A stretch of 64,000 nt of DNA from Pagrus major. Taxonomy: Eukaryota; Chordata; Actinopteri; Spariformes; Sparidae. Positions 43,733 to 55,308 of the stretch are shown piece after piece; within the stretch, counting starts at the first letter, position 1; every line of letters begins with the position of its first letter. The notes under the pieces were generated by a model, which was not told the DNA's origin, did not search any database, and saw only the letters and a program-made list of their open reading frames with translations. The position numbers and the translations under genes were made by a program. Where the stretch lies: NCBI RefSeq assembly GCF_040436345.1, contig NC_133215.1:20343306-20407305 (forward strand). The letters run 5' to 3'.

Positions 43733-45134
43733 TCACAGGTGTGCGGAAGCTGCAGCCTCTGCGCTCTTCTCCTCACGGCCCGTCTCACACTTGCACTCCT
43801 CCACCACCATCACTCGCCTCTCCCGGACCTCGGCCCCGCAGCGCAGGGGCACAGTCACTGTGTGAGCTTTGGACGGGGCGCAGCGTGAGCAGGGGGACCG
43901 GTGGTGGTGGTGGAAGGCCCCCGCAAACTCCCCTTCAGATGGGACAAACAGGGAGCTGCACTGGCCGAAACACAGCTTGTTGTGCACTGTTACCGTGTCG
44001 CATCCGTCTGCTGTCACACGCTGTTAGGATGAAAGAGAGGGAGAATAGGCTTCAGCAATATTGTCTTAATTTTACCTCTGAGGGTGTAAAAATCGCTTTG
44101 TGTTTATGTGATTCCACACCATCACAGAGCAGGAATGAGCCCTTTGAGTGAACACACATTGCTCTTATTGCCACTGAAACTGTTCCTTACTTTGCTTTAT
44201 TCTTTTTGACTGTGTCAACAATGACTCTTTTCACAGCCCAGTCTCCAGGATATAATGTTAGCAGTTAACGTTTCTGCAAACCACAGATACGTTCAAGGTT
44301 GACATGTGCAGCAAACGTGGCATATCACGTTCACATTAAATGCCTATTCTTTCATGTCAGGAAGTGGAGGAGATGGAGGTGAAGGTTATTACAGCCAACA
44401 AGGCTGCCAAATGGCCGACTGCAGTCACACCAGTGGATGTTTTAAAGGATACCTCTGGATTTTCCTATTTTTCCTATTTTTTCCTATTATCTGCTTACAA
44501 TGTACACTTCCTTCTGTGCAGGCGTAGTTTGGTAGAAAGAAAATAGTTCATACATGATCTGATCTGCGGTCTGTAGGTTATGTTGAGTAAACGGGTCATG
44601 AGTGAGTTCTTCAAATGTATTTTTTTGGCACATGTAATAAAAATCTTTTCCTCTTACCTGAGTGAAAGGTACAGCAGCGCACGTCTGTTTTGTGTCCTTC
44701 AGGCTGACTGGCAGGGACATCTTCTCTCCTTTACTCATGGCTCTCTGCCACATCTGCATGCCTTGCACCTTCTTTAGCTCCATCTCATTGGGGCTTTTGG
44801 GGCTCAGGTGGTGCAGCGGACTCATCGGGGTCTTTGGGGCCAGAGCTGGACCTGGACGCCCGTGAGACAGGAAAGCAGGGAAGGGCAATCTGGGGCTCAG
44901 GGACGAGACTCTTCTCGGGGTCAGTCCCCTTCTAAAGAACCCTGAGTGGGCCAGGGCACGAGGGTCCAGCTGCACAACCTTAACTGTTCCCCGGACGGAT
45001 TCATCTGGTCCACCGCCGGATGATTCATATTCGACTCGTGACCCTTTCACAATGTTGTCAAAAATATTGTGAGGGAATGTAAAAGCTACAGCTGTCCAGG
45101 TTGAAAAAAGGATCAGGCTGATAGAGAAAGCCAT
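43733..45134 (-). CDS. dand5: DAN-domain secreted antagonist (Dand5/Charon/Cerl2)
   Basis: Two coding exons: 45134-44658 (159 codons) and 44020-43733 (95 codons plus TGA), joined CAG|GTAAGA...ACAG|CGT at phase 0, giving 254 aa. Residues 1-18 form a hydrophobic signal peptide. The middle is basic and proline-rich with FFRRGLTPRR, a possible processing region. From residue 152 a cystine-knot DAN domain runs to 237 with nine cysteines (152, 166, 176, 180, 203, 206, 220, 235, 237), including TCAAVPFTQ, KLCFGQCSSLFVPS and the CKC end. A tetra-His sits in the loop before Cys203. Family knowledge: Dand5 binds and blocks Nodal and sets left-right asymmetry in the fish Kupffer's vesicle. The two-exon structure and length fit dand5 better than cer1 or gremlin. 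The intron contains repeat D. The gene is downstream of, and co-oriented with, the tetraspanin and rab3d. Confidence 0.88.
44234..44480 (+). repeat. Dispersed repeat D, copy 2, in the dand5 intron
   Basis: CAGCCCAGTCTCCAGGATAT, GTTAGCAGTTAA, TATCACGTTCACAT and GGCTGCCAAATGGCCGA match the copy near 37.4-37.6 kb, which is in the opposite orientation. It lies antisense within the single dand5 intron. Confidence 0.65.
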
Positions 45135-45320
45135 TGTTTCACGTCAAAAGCGATGGGGCTCAAAGCAGAAATAGAAATTATGCAATTAATTTGAAAAACT
45201 GAATAAACAACTAAAAAGTTACAGAAAAAATTCAATAAACAAATCTTTGTCTGGTCAAATGGTCCAAGGTTCCAAATGGCAACCTTGCTGTCAGTGCTTT
45301 GTCAGTGTGATGGAGGGAGT

Positions 45321-45330
45321 CTTTTATATA
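45321..45330 (-). promoter_or_regulatory. TATA box of dand5
   Basis: TATATAAAAG on the minus strand, in CAGCCTATATAAAAGACTCC. It lies 187 bp upstream of the dand5 ATG and predicts a start site near 45295 and a 5'UTR of about 160 nt with no obvious intron. Confidence 0.6.
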
Positions 45331-45893
45331 GGCTGCTGCCAGTTCTCACCTGTGTTTTAATGCAAAGAAGGTGTCGCAATTCCCACACCAGACCAGACAT
45401 CACACCAAGCTTAAAACTCCAGGTCGTGGATGGTCGCCAGACTGAGAGGATTTCAGCTTCAAGGTGAGCGTTAAAAACACGGTCATAAAAAATCTGGAGC
45501 TGACTGCACGGATTATTTGTAGCAAGGAAGTTCAGTTATCTGGATCACTTTTATTCAAGGGCAAAGGTTCATTTCATGTTGGTAAGGCACATGTTGAACA
45601 CTTAATTTTCCTGCATTCTGATGATTTTTCATGCAATTTGTGTGTTTTCTGCATCAATTTAAAGCGGAAACAGCAGCTGACAATTCAAAATATGATGGAT
45701 AACGATGCAGTCAGGCTCTCAGGAAAGTGGCTACTCAAAATAATAGTCCTGTTACTGCAGTAACTTCTTCTTTTACTTATTTTTGTTGTAGCATTTTCCC
45801 CCAGAAAACATTTTCTAAATATTGAGAGGGACCTGTCCCCTTCTAAGGTTTTTATTAATTGTTTTTTTTAATCTTGAGTTGCATGGAAAGTTA

Positions 45894-45914
45894 AATAAAT
45901 AAATAAATAAATAA
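45894..45914. repeat. (AAAT)n tetranucleotide repeat
   Basis: Five tandem AAAT units. Confidence 0.9.
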
Positions 45915-46429
45915 GAGCTGCCAGAACAGCTTCAATGCTCCTTTGTAGATTCTTCATGTCCCTGCACCACAGGAGGTATGAACAGCATTCTTCCAGAAGG
46001 TATTTTCTCATTTCATGTTTTAATTGTTATTTTATTATTACGTTAAATTAAACTTGAAGATCAATGAGGACAGGCCCTCATCTACAATGATGCCGAGTAA
46101 CAGTTTTAAATGACAAATATTTAAAGATTAAAAAAAATAAAACATTTCATTAAAACAAGTGTATAAATACAGTTCATAAAAGATACAAGATACAAAAACA
46201 ATTCATTAAAACAGGTAGAAACAGAAGCTGAGTAGTTGATTGTCATGGATTTAAATTCACCAAATGGCAAACTGTTCATTTTTAGGGTGATTGTAATGTT
46301 TTCCCGGTTGTCGGGGCATAGAAACTAAAAGCAGACCTTTCAAGTTTAGTGCAAACCTGAGAGACTTTCAGTGAAAGCCTGCCACCAGACCAAGCTGGAT
46401 TAGGTCCAGAGGACAGGGGTGGATGTTAC

Positions 46430-47130
46430 TAATTACAGCTACTCAAATCACTGTAATTAAGTATTTTTTGGGGCACTTGTAGTTTTTTTTTCCAAAATCT
46501 CACTCGTACTTAAGTATGCATTACACCATGTAATTTACTCAGTAACTTTTAAATCATAAAATGAGTACCGAGTACAAATTGAATAATATCTAAACCTTTA
46601 GCCAATAAGGCTATCTGATCACAAACGGGCTGATGAAAACCCTGACATACGGACAAAAAACACAAGACTCTGCAGCAGGCCCAGGTTTGGAGATGTGACC
46701 ATGACCACTGAGCAGAACAGAGCAGAAATGTAGACTGAATTTTTTTGGAAACAGACACCTCTTTGATTGAACGCCTGCTATAAGGCATTAAACATCAACA
46801 GTTACAAAGTAACTCATACTCTGAGTAGTGTTTGAGAAGAATACTTTGTACTTTAACGTAAGTATTATTTTAATACCAGTGGTTTTACTTGTAATTGAGT
46901 AATATTTCAGTAATGTAACTGTACTTGAGTTATTGATGAACAAATATAAATGCCTTTCATGTCTCACAGACATTCAAATAAATGTAGTTGAGTAAAAATA
47001 CAAGATTTCCTACAAAATGTAGTGGAGTGTAAGTCTAAAGTGGCCTCAAGTTAAGTACATGCGCTTCAAAATGTGCTATGGTACGCTAATTAAGTAAATG
47101 TACTGTACTTAGTTACATTCAATCACTGCT
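46430..47130. repeat. Degenerate AGTACTT-type dispersed repeat
   Basis: Dense ACTTAAGTA, GTAACTTTTAA, TTGAGTAA and AATGTACTGTACTTAGTTACATTCAATCAC strings. The distal end matches the end of the block at 56690-56720 (TACTTAGTTACATTCATCAC), indicating two copies of one family. Confidence 0.5.
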
Positions 47131-50100
47131 AACATTTCACTGAAAAATGAAATGGTTGAGATCCTGTGACTGAACATTCAATACAAATGAATTATGTCCC
47201 TTCAAAGCCACCATAAACAAGTAAGTTTAGATTTCTTTTGCATCCTGTATACTAGTAATTACAGATACAGATGAAATTTGTTTTCAGCACCACAATAAAA
47301 AAGAGTACGCTCAAAAGTTGATGAGCAGATAATCGTTCAACTAAACTAAAACTATTTTGCGTCCCAGCCCACAGCATCAGGAAGACTGATAGTCAGCAGT
47401 AAAAGTCTTCTTTATTCAGCAGGTGTTTTTACCACTTTGGCTGTAAAGCAATAATGAGTTTATGCCCTCTTTGTAAACAAGCCGTCTCCTGTCCATTTAT
47501 TCCCACAGGCATCTTCTCAGCCTCTCCCTGGACGCACCATCATTACACCATTAGACTTCAGTGTGCTCTGTCACCCGTGACCTGATCACACACTGACTGT
47601 TGAAGGCCAACCAGCTGACAATGTTATAATAGAGAGAGTGTTTGACTTTCTCATAAAGGCCTCGGTGTTAAGAGGCACTTTTCAACACGTCTGTTTCCCA
47701 TCCACCACTTAGCATTATGGTCAGGATAGATGCACGAACGAGGAAGGCAAATGACCCACTGTCTGTGATCTGAACACTTTCTCTTCTGCACTGACCTGAT
47801 CTGAACACTGGTGGGTGAGATCTATAGTTCCTAAGCAACTGCAGTATTATCAGTAATGAGGGACGTGTGTGGATGTCTTCAGTGTTAATCTTGGACATTA
47901 TTTCCCTCCAGCTGCAGAATAAATGTTTCCCACAAGAGGGCAGAGTTTACAAAGTATTATCACTCCTGCTGGTCCCATTGCTCTGTCACTGTTTAAAAGA
48001 CGCCCTGTTCTCAGTGAACTTTGGATGACATTTGAAAGGCTAATAAAACCATTTTGTTTGAGCCTCTCACTGGGGTTTAACACAGTTTAACGTGGCAGTT
48101 TGAAGATGGCCTTCAACATTATAATGAATCCTCTTTTCAGAAAGGGGAAAGTCAGTTTCGAAACAGTTTATTCAGCCACGTCTTTTGTGATAAAACAGAA
48201 ACAAGGGTCCCAAACCATCTTTCCCTCAGTATTATTGACTTTATTTTATGTTGACTTCCTGCTCCTGCCGCTGATGTAACCAAGAGAATTAAAGTCAATA
48301 AAAGCAGATAAAAAGATTTGTGTGACGTCTACAGCGTGAATATAAAACTGAAACATCTGAGCTGTGTGAGGTTGAGAACTCTGAAAGAGAAAGGCTCACA
48401 AAGGTGGCCAGATTGAGAAGAAATTAAGAAAACCTTTTTGTTTGATTAGATTTGACTATGTCACTGAATCTCAAGAAACAAGTTACATTTTTTGTCATAC
48501 TTTTTAAAACAGGTTAGATAAAAGATTTATAAAGACTGTTTACTGTTAAGTTTATTGGGTGGAAAAGAAAGCGACATGACCTGGGGTTTGAATTGCCTTA
48601 ACTAAGGTCTTGACTTGACTTGCCCAAGAAAAAATGACTTGAGACTTAGACTAATTGACTTGAGTCACATATCTGCACAAGAAACATAGTGTATAGCAGA
48701 AATAGAAGAAAACAGCGTTGCTAAAAAAAAGTGGAAACATTCTGTGGATATACTGGATTTAAAGGTCGGCTTTGCAAGATGTTCTCATCCTGGGATACAG
48801 TGAACACCTGTGAGATCTCCAAAACCTTTGATGATAAAAAACGATGCCAAATAACAGGTGGAAAAAAAGTAATGTTTGTATTTCTCCCCAAGTTTTACAC
48901 TCAGAAGTCTAGTGTGTGGCTGGATGGCCACAGAGCTCACACTGATACAAAAACAGACACTGCCACCTCTACTCTGCAGATTGTGATGCCACTGATGAGG
49001 GTCATCAGGTATCTATGACACAGCATGTGACGGGAGAACCTGCCGCTTCAGCAGCCAGCAGTGAGCACACACTACACTAAACTAGACACACACTCACGCT
49101 GATACACTGTAATCTGTGTCTTGTTATGTATCAGTGATTAAAGCACTTTGGACCATAAGGCTAGACCATATGGCACACACTCACCTTTCCATTTCGTACA
49201 TAAGGCAATTTAATAGCTGCGTTTTCCTATTATTTATTACTGAGGTCCAACTGTATAAACTATCTGTGCTAATGGCCAGCCGAACTGGCAGCAAGAAGTA
49301 CCCCACAACACACAGGATGTTTGTGATTGGAAGGCTTTATGTGAAAAACTGATGGACTTAAAACCACAAATGTTTCTATCGGGGCTATAAAAATCATGTG
49401 CTCCTTTTCTTATTCAGCATGTGTAGATCAAATGTAAAAAGAGTTACTAAGTCTAGTACCAAGAAGGACTGGCCTTGGTCTCATGATTTAAAAATCTGTA
49501 AAAAAAAAAAAAAAAAAAAGGCCATTAAACTTGACAAGAGTTTCTCCTTTAAATTCCCAGTCACTTTTTACACCCTTAAACCTGCATTACGAAAATTTTT
49601 TTGGTCACACGGGTAGCTGATACAAGACACATAAAGTTGATGATGCAAACCTGCGAGCAAACAGTTGCTTATTTACCCATGTAAGAGTTACAGTACAGGG
49701 TCACATGAGCTGTCACTCATGTTTCTGGCCACAAGAATGTGGGCCCTAAACTCAGCCTTGTTTTTTTAAGGGTGTTTCAAGCCTTTTCTTGGAAACAGCT
49801 GCCTGCTGTGGCTAAAACAACTATGAGAATGATGAAATTGAAGTAACGCAATAAAGGCCTGAAAACCATATCAATGAGCTAAAAACACATTAAGTAGCGC
49901 CACAGAGCTGAGAGCCACAGAGTGTAAAGCAGATAATTATCCATGGATTGTGACCCATTTCATAAACAAGTAGTCATGTGATCCTTTGGGATATAAATAC
50001 AATGAAGCTTTAATGAATAGTTCGGCAGTTTCTTAAAGGTTGACACGTCTATTTCGTCGGGAATACTTGCAAAAGTTCTCTCTGCTCAGTATTTATCAGA

Positions 50101-50330
50101 AGGTACAACTTCTTTCAGTCAATCATTCCTAGCCACATGTGGTTTGGAGTTAGTATTGGTTAAAATAATACGCTAGATGGAGTAAAAGTACTTTTAGTCT
50201 TGTTGATGCTTGATGTTTTCCATTGGTGTGATAGATATGTGATTGTGTGATCAGATAAAACCAGCAACCCTGGTGGAAAATTCCTGACTTAATTGAAATC
50301 AACCTTCTCCTGAATGATCATCTACTCAAA

Positions 50331-50494
<164 letters not shown>

Positions 50495-50635
50495 TTATGT
50501 TTTGTTTAGTCAGGAATCCATTTTATGTAGGTGATATATTTTCCATTATCATCTGACATAGTTTTGCTTTTAATCTTTTCTGACAAATTAACCAGAATCA
50601 ACATATACATGAAAGAACAAGTCAAGATTGTGATC

Positions 50636-50641
50636 TTTATT
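50636..50641 (-). terminator. Poly(A) signal of the tetraspanin gene
   Basis: AATAAA on the minus strand (TTTATT on +), in AATAATAAAGATCAC, about 400 nt past the stop codon. It is the first canonical signal on that strand that I see. Confidence 0.5.
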
Positions 50642-51037
50642 ATTTCAATATGATCAAATATACAAAAATAAATTTGTCATATAACTGAAGTGAATGTGAG
50701 GGACACAAAGAACTGTTGGACGTTCTGCCCTGTGCATCATTACACATGATATGTATCAGCACATATAAAGTCAGCTGATGTCAGCCCTTCTTAAAACATA
50801 AATAAATCACAGTATAAATCTGTACAAATACAGTTTTGAAGAACACATCAACTCCATTGACGACCTCTTCATCCTGGATGTCATAACAATGCTCTACGTG
50901 CCATTACACAAGAAGAGCACTAAAAGTTTATCTGCCTGTTTTGAATCACATAAAAAACCTTTTTACATAGAAAACTGCTTACAAGTACAATTTCTCCACA
51001 AATCACAGTGTTGTTATCTCATCCCAGACAGGGAGCG

Positions 51038-54000
51038 TTACCCCTTGTTGCCAATATTCTTGTAGAGAACCATCGAAACGACCATGGCAGCAATCTGTAA
51101 AGACAACAGATCATCAGCACGTCATCTGAACACAGTGTAATGCAGGTATGTGCAGAGGGGGAGCTAACAGTGCTGCACCTGCCCCTTTGACCCTGATGTC
51201 CAAAGTGCCTTTTTGTCCAGGCACATTTTATTGTGTGTGAGTTTGGCTGAATCGCAGGAAATAGTTCTCCAGTTGTTTCGCTATTTTGGAGAACAGAATA
51301 ACATCCTTCGCAATCAATGTGTGTTTTAATTGGTCTTTTGGCATCTTAAAGCAACATTATGTAACTTTTTTTTACCTTAACACTAAATCTAGAATTCTGA
51401 TTTAAAGCCACTTAAGCTAGGTTGTAGTCATTAATAGTTCACTATTTAATCGTGTGTATCTTTTATTGTTTTTATGTTTATCATATTTTCTTGTATTCTT
51501 GTTTTCTTGTGAGAGAGGAGATTGAAACAAAAAGAAAATGAGCTGAAACTGACAAATGTTTGACATTGTCGTTCGAAAAATGATTGAAACGAATAATCGC
51601 TTATCAAATTAGTTCATTCTTCGTTAGTTCTTTAAATTTTCATGGCGGCACATCTATATAGACAAATCTTTTTTTTTTAAATAATACATCTTCAGAGCTT
51701 GTAGAAAGGTGCAGAATAAAAGTATCTCTTTTCCTTAAAAACAGTATTATGATTGAAAATTAATAATTTTACAAACTTTTTTTGGGTCCAAAATATTTGT
51801 TTCGTTTATGTCTGTGTAAGAATTCTAGCTAAGTGGCCTACACAAAATTTTATTTGCTACAGATTATGAAAATCACTGAAACTCTTTCCCTTTACTCTAT
51901 AAGTTACCAGTACACCAAAATCTGCAATCCTAAGTGGCCGAACTCATATAACAAGCAATGAAAACAAAAATGACAATTTCTATTCCAAGACCTCTGTATA
52001 AAAGCAGCTATGGGGCCAAAGTAAGCAGCACTCTGCTGGCTGCTTTTTGCGGCCCAGATCTAGCCGACACCAGATATATTCATCATACAGCGTGGAATGA
52101 TCGCACTTGGGCGGTCCACTCCTACTTGTGGCAGCATGGCCAGATGTCAGCCAAGAGTGAACCAAATAACCCAGAACTGGCCCAAATGTGGTTTATTCAG
52201 TGCCATCATTCCAGGCGGTATGTGGGCTGGATGAGGGTATCTGGTACATTTTGCTGTCTGGGAGAGAAAATGTAAAGCACCTGGGCTGTTTAACGTGGTT
52301 TTCTGTACCTCAAGAGCAGTGATTCCAAGAGCCACAGCAGCAACAATCACAGCGTTGTCCTCTAGCAGCTGTACTATCTTGTCGATGCAGCCATCAACCA
52401 TAATGGCCTGGAGAGAAACAAGAGGTTTTAGTTAAGATAAGGTATTGCTGTTGCACTTCATCAAAATGAAAGATTATGTTATAAACATGCATGAAGTTAG
52501 TTGGTCTCGTACCGAAGCTCTGTTTTCGTTGCATTGACCCTCGGGGATGGTTGCATTGCAGCATGTATCTGGATAAACTTGATTTTGATTGAAATATGGG
52601 GACTGATCAAAATCTGTGTAGTTCTTGCCTCCACAGCACTTTAACTAGAAGAAAACGAGGAAAAGGAAGTGTTAGTCCCAAATCTTAACAAAACCTGTTT
52701 AATAGTCTTATCAGCACTGCTGTGATGAGAGGTCTAACTGTCAATTATGAAATGAAAAAATAAGTTCTCAATTTTTTCATATGAGATCTCTTAAAAGAAC
52801 ACAATTTTGGTTATAATTTCTTTCAATTAGGGAAGAAACAAAGAAAAGAAAATGCAACTCATAGTGTATGCTCAAAGAGCCACTGCTTTCATTGGTTCAA
52901 ATGATTGCCTGTGACTATAGATATCACCGTAAAATATCATTTAAAATACACTACCTGATCCATGGTGGTGTCCCAGAGAGAGGTCACACCTTCATTCTCC
53001 CCGTACTTTTCTGTGAGGTCTTTTCTAATTCCATCCTCCAGACCCTGAAGGAGCTGATCAGCCTGAGAAGGTGGACAAGTAGACAATCATTGGTACTTGG
53101 TTGCTAATTCTGACAACTGCTGCTGAGCTGATCTAATTCTGTTTTTTGTTTTTTTTTTGCAAGACACCTACCAAACCCTGGAAGACGAGCAGCACCACAG
53201 CTCCTGCGACCTCGATGATGAACAGAATCAGGACAATACTGAAGAACTGAATGGGGAGAAAATGATAAATGACACTGTAAAATCAAGCCTCGCCAACAGA
53301 GTGATGAACAGACCTGAACAAATAACATTTAGGCCATCAAACATAAGCATGAAATATTTCAGCATTTACTGCTATCAGAATTCAAATTTCCAGATATGAA
53401 GGTAGTTTTCTTTGCTTTCCAGGTATAATTTAAGAATTGTTTTTATTGATAAAGAAGGCAGCTTTATACAGTATGTAACTTAGACTTCATACAACCACGA
53501 CTTTAAAGGTGCAATATGTTTTAAAGTTTTAAATTAGTAAAATTAAAAGTAAAATTATCAACAGAATATGGAGGGATAACAGTTTTGATTATGGTTGCAT
53601 GTCGGGTGTGGTTGTGGCAAGGATGTCTATGTATTATGTTGCAGAGAAATTTATTGAAGTTAGCATGCTCAACAGCTAGCCCCTAGCCATTTTGTACCTC
53701 CCAATCTGGGCAGTCAGCTACTATGACCGCTAGCTGCACGGTTAACTGAGCATAGCTAACGGCAGCTATAGTTAAGTTGAATTTGGCAGGTGGCCAATTC
53801 TTACATATTCAAGCCCCAATCGCATGATTAATTTTGATTAAATTTTTTTTGGTCAAATACAATATGAAAGTTTTCAATCTCTAGCTACGAAATACGTGGC
53901 ATTATTTAAAACATAGGAAAGCCCAGATATGTTCCTGTCTTCAGAACATAAGTAAATAATAATAATATTTTTCTTCCACAAGCTTTTCCAAAACTGACAT

Positions 54001-55308
54001 GAAATTGTCTCCTTTAAATGAAGTCCTACAGCCTGTTGACCGGAAGTTAACCTATCAAACATGGCTCACCGTCAGCAGCATACACCTGCTCTCCCTGATA
54101 GCTCCACAGCAGCCCAGGAAGCCGATGACCACCAGCACAGCACCCACTCCGATCAGCATGTAGCTGATGTTGGCCAGCTGGGATAACTCAGACGGAGCGC
54201 CTTCCACGCTATCCAGTACACCCAGCAGAGAACCACTGTCCACCTTCACCCATATTCCCACACCCAGGATGGCTGCACCTGCCAACTACATGAGGGGTGA
54301 GGACAGAGCAGAGAGAGTGAGAATGGACTTGGCATTAAGACTGAATAAAATAATGGAAAAGTCGTGAAAAGATACAGTACAGACAGGTGACATGATGAAA
54401 GGAGTTACATTTATCATAATCAAGCACTAAAGAGAGAAGTCACGCTGAGCTGTACCATAAAAGACGCACAATGTTTCGCAAAAAAAATACCTGTTTTGTC
54501 GTGAGAGCTACAGATATGAGACGTCATTAGCAGGTGAGCATGAGTTCAGCCTGATAACTACAGACTGATTCCAAAGGGTAAAACATCAATAAAACAGAAT
54601 GTGCAAAGCCTTTTTAACCCCAAATCCCAAACGATTTGGGACAGGGGTGACAAAAGACTGGGGAACAGGGGAACACCTGTTGGGAACATTCCCCAGGTAA
54701 ACAGGTTTATTGGCAAGAGGTGGTAGTATTGTGATTATGTATGAGAGGGGCAGCCTCACCAGGTTCACCACTTTGTGAAACACATGATTGTATAGGGGAC
54801 AAATACAGTTAGCTTTCTTGGCAAGCATGTGACGAAAAGACTGATACCACCCTCATGTCTTTATGGTAAGGCAGCTGCTGGTTAGCTTAGCTTAGCATGC
54901 AGTTTACGGCAGGTTATGTGTCAGACAATTTCTTGGCTGGGAGCTGTGACTTCCTGGAGTTTCGTCGGAGACCCCATTAAGCTTCATCTTTAGCATAAAG
55001 ACACAGGGGTGGTATTGAACTTCTTGTAGGCCTCATGTCTCGGCAAGAGAGCCATTAAATGTAAAGACTATGTTCAAAATGTTTTTCTTTTTCAGGTTTA
55101 GCTGTAAAGGAGAATGTTATACAAAGTCAAAGGTAATGGCTTGCCCTCTTTGACACATGCTGTTCAGTGTGTTTTCCTGTAGGAGCTGGACTATGAGTAT
55201 GAGCATGACAGCAGAAACTGAAAATGAGTGGTTATCTTTATTCCAACTTACAAAGATGCCGCCATTAAAGATGAACATCATCATTTTGAGAAAGCCGGAG
55301 CAACACAT
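51038..55308 (-). CDS. Tetraspanin, TSPAN1/TSPAN16-like
   Basis: Seven coding exons, all phase 0: 55308-55252, 54285-54070, 53246-53172, 53062-52955, 52644-52513, 52407-52309 and 51094-51038 (TAA), giving 247 aa. It shows four membrane segments (about residues 9-32, 59-82, 92-114, 214-240), the LGVGIWVKV and GFLGCCGAIRES family motifs, and a large extracellular loop with CCG (155-157), CC (180-181), C190 and C203, making six cysteines. Potential N-glycans are N160-Y-T and N182-A-T. The C-terminus is short (YKNIGNKG) with no YxxPhi lysosomal signal, which argues against CD63. LKCCGGKNYTDF and ALEIAAMVVSMVLY resemble TSPAN1. Tetraspanins organise membrane microdomains with partner proteins. The neighbouring rab3d recalls human TSPAN16-RAB3D, so the orthologue could be TSPAN16 rather than TSPAN1. 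Family call secure; paralogue open. Confidence 0.88.
52030..52250. repeat. TGGCC/CCAGAT-type dispersed repeat in a tetraspanin intron
   Basis: Irregular recurrence of GGCCCAGATCT, GGCCAGATGT, GGCCCAAATGTGG and GGGCTGG words. They resemble a fish repeat based on 'GGCCCAGATGTGGCC'. It yields a 105-codon plus-strand frame antisense to the gene, which I do not accept as a gene. Confidence 0.35.
53503..53812 (+). mobile_element. MITE family B, copy 1
   Basis: Starts TTAAAGGTGCAATATGT. The interior shares AAAATTATCAACAGAAT, GAAGTTAGCATGCT and GCTAGCCC with the copy at 61202-61494. It ends GGCAGGTGGCCAATTCTTACATA with a decayed right terminus. It lies in the tetraspanin intron between exons 2 and 3. 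Confidence 0.6.

Larger units (their letters stand above)
45340..50330. other. Intergenic spacer between dand5 and the tetraspanin gene
   Basis: No gene recognised. Contains (AAAT)n at 45894-45914, a degenerate CTTAAGTA/AGTACTT-type repeat at 46430-47130, a TGACTTGA-rich degenerate repeat at 48580-48670, and an A run at 49500-49519. The interval 45780-46420 resembles old interspersed repeat but could not be classified. Confidence 0.5.

Noticed and set aside
51958..52275. 105-codon frame antisense in a tetraspanin intron
   Set aside because: It coincides with an irregular GGCCCAGAT-type repeat.
51038..55308. CD63 assignment for the tetraspanin
   Set aside because: No C-terminal YEVM-type lysosomal signal; loop and TM4 motifs fit the TSPAN1/TSPAN16 clade better.
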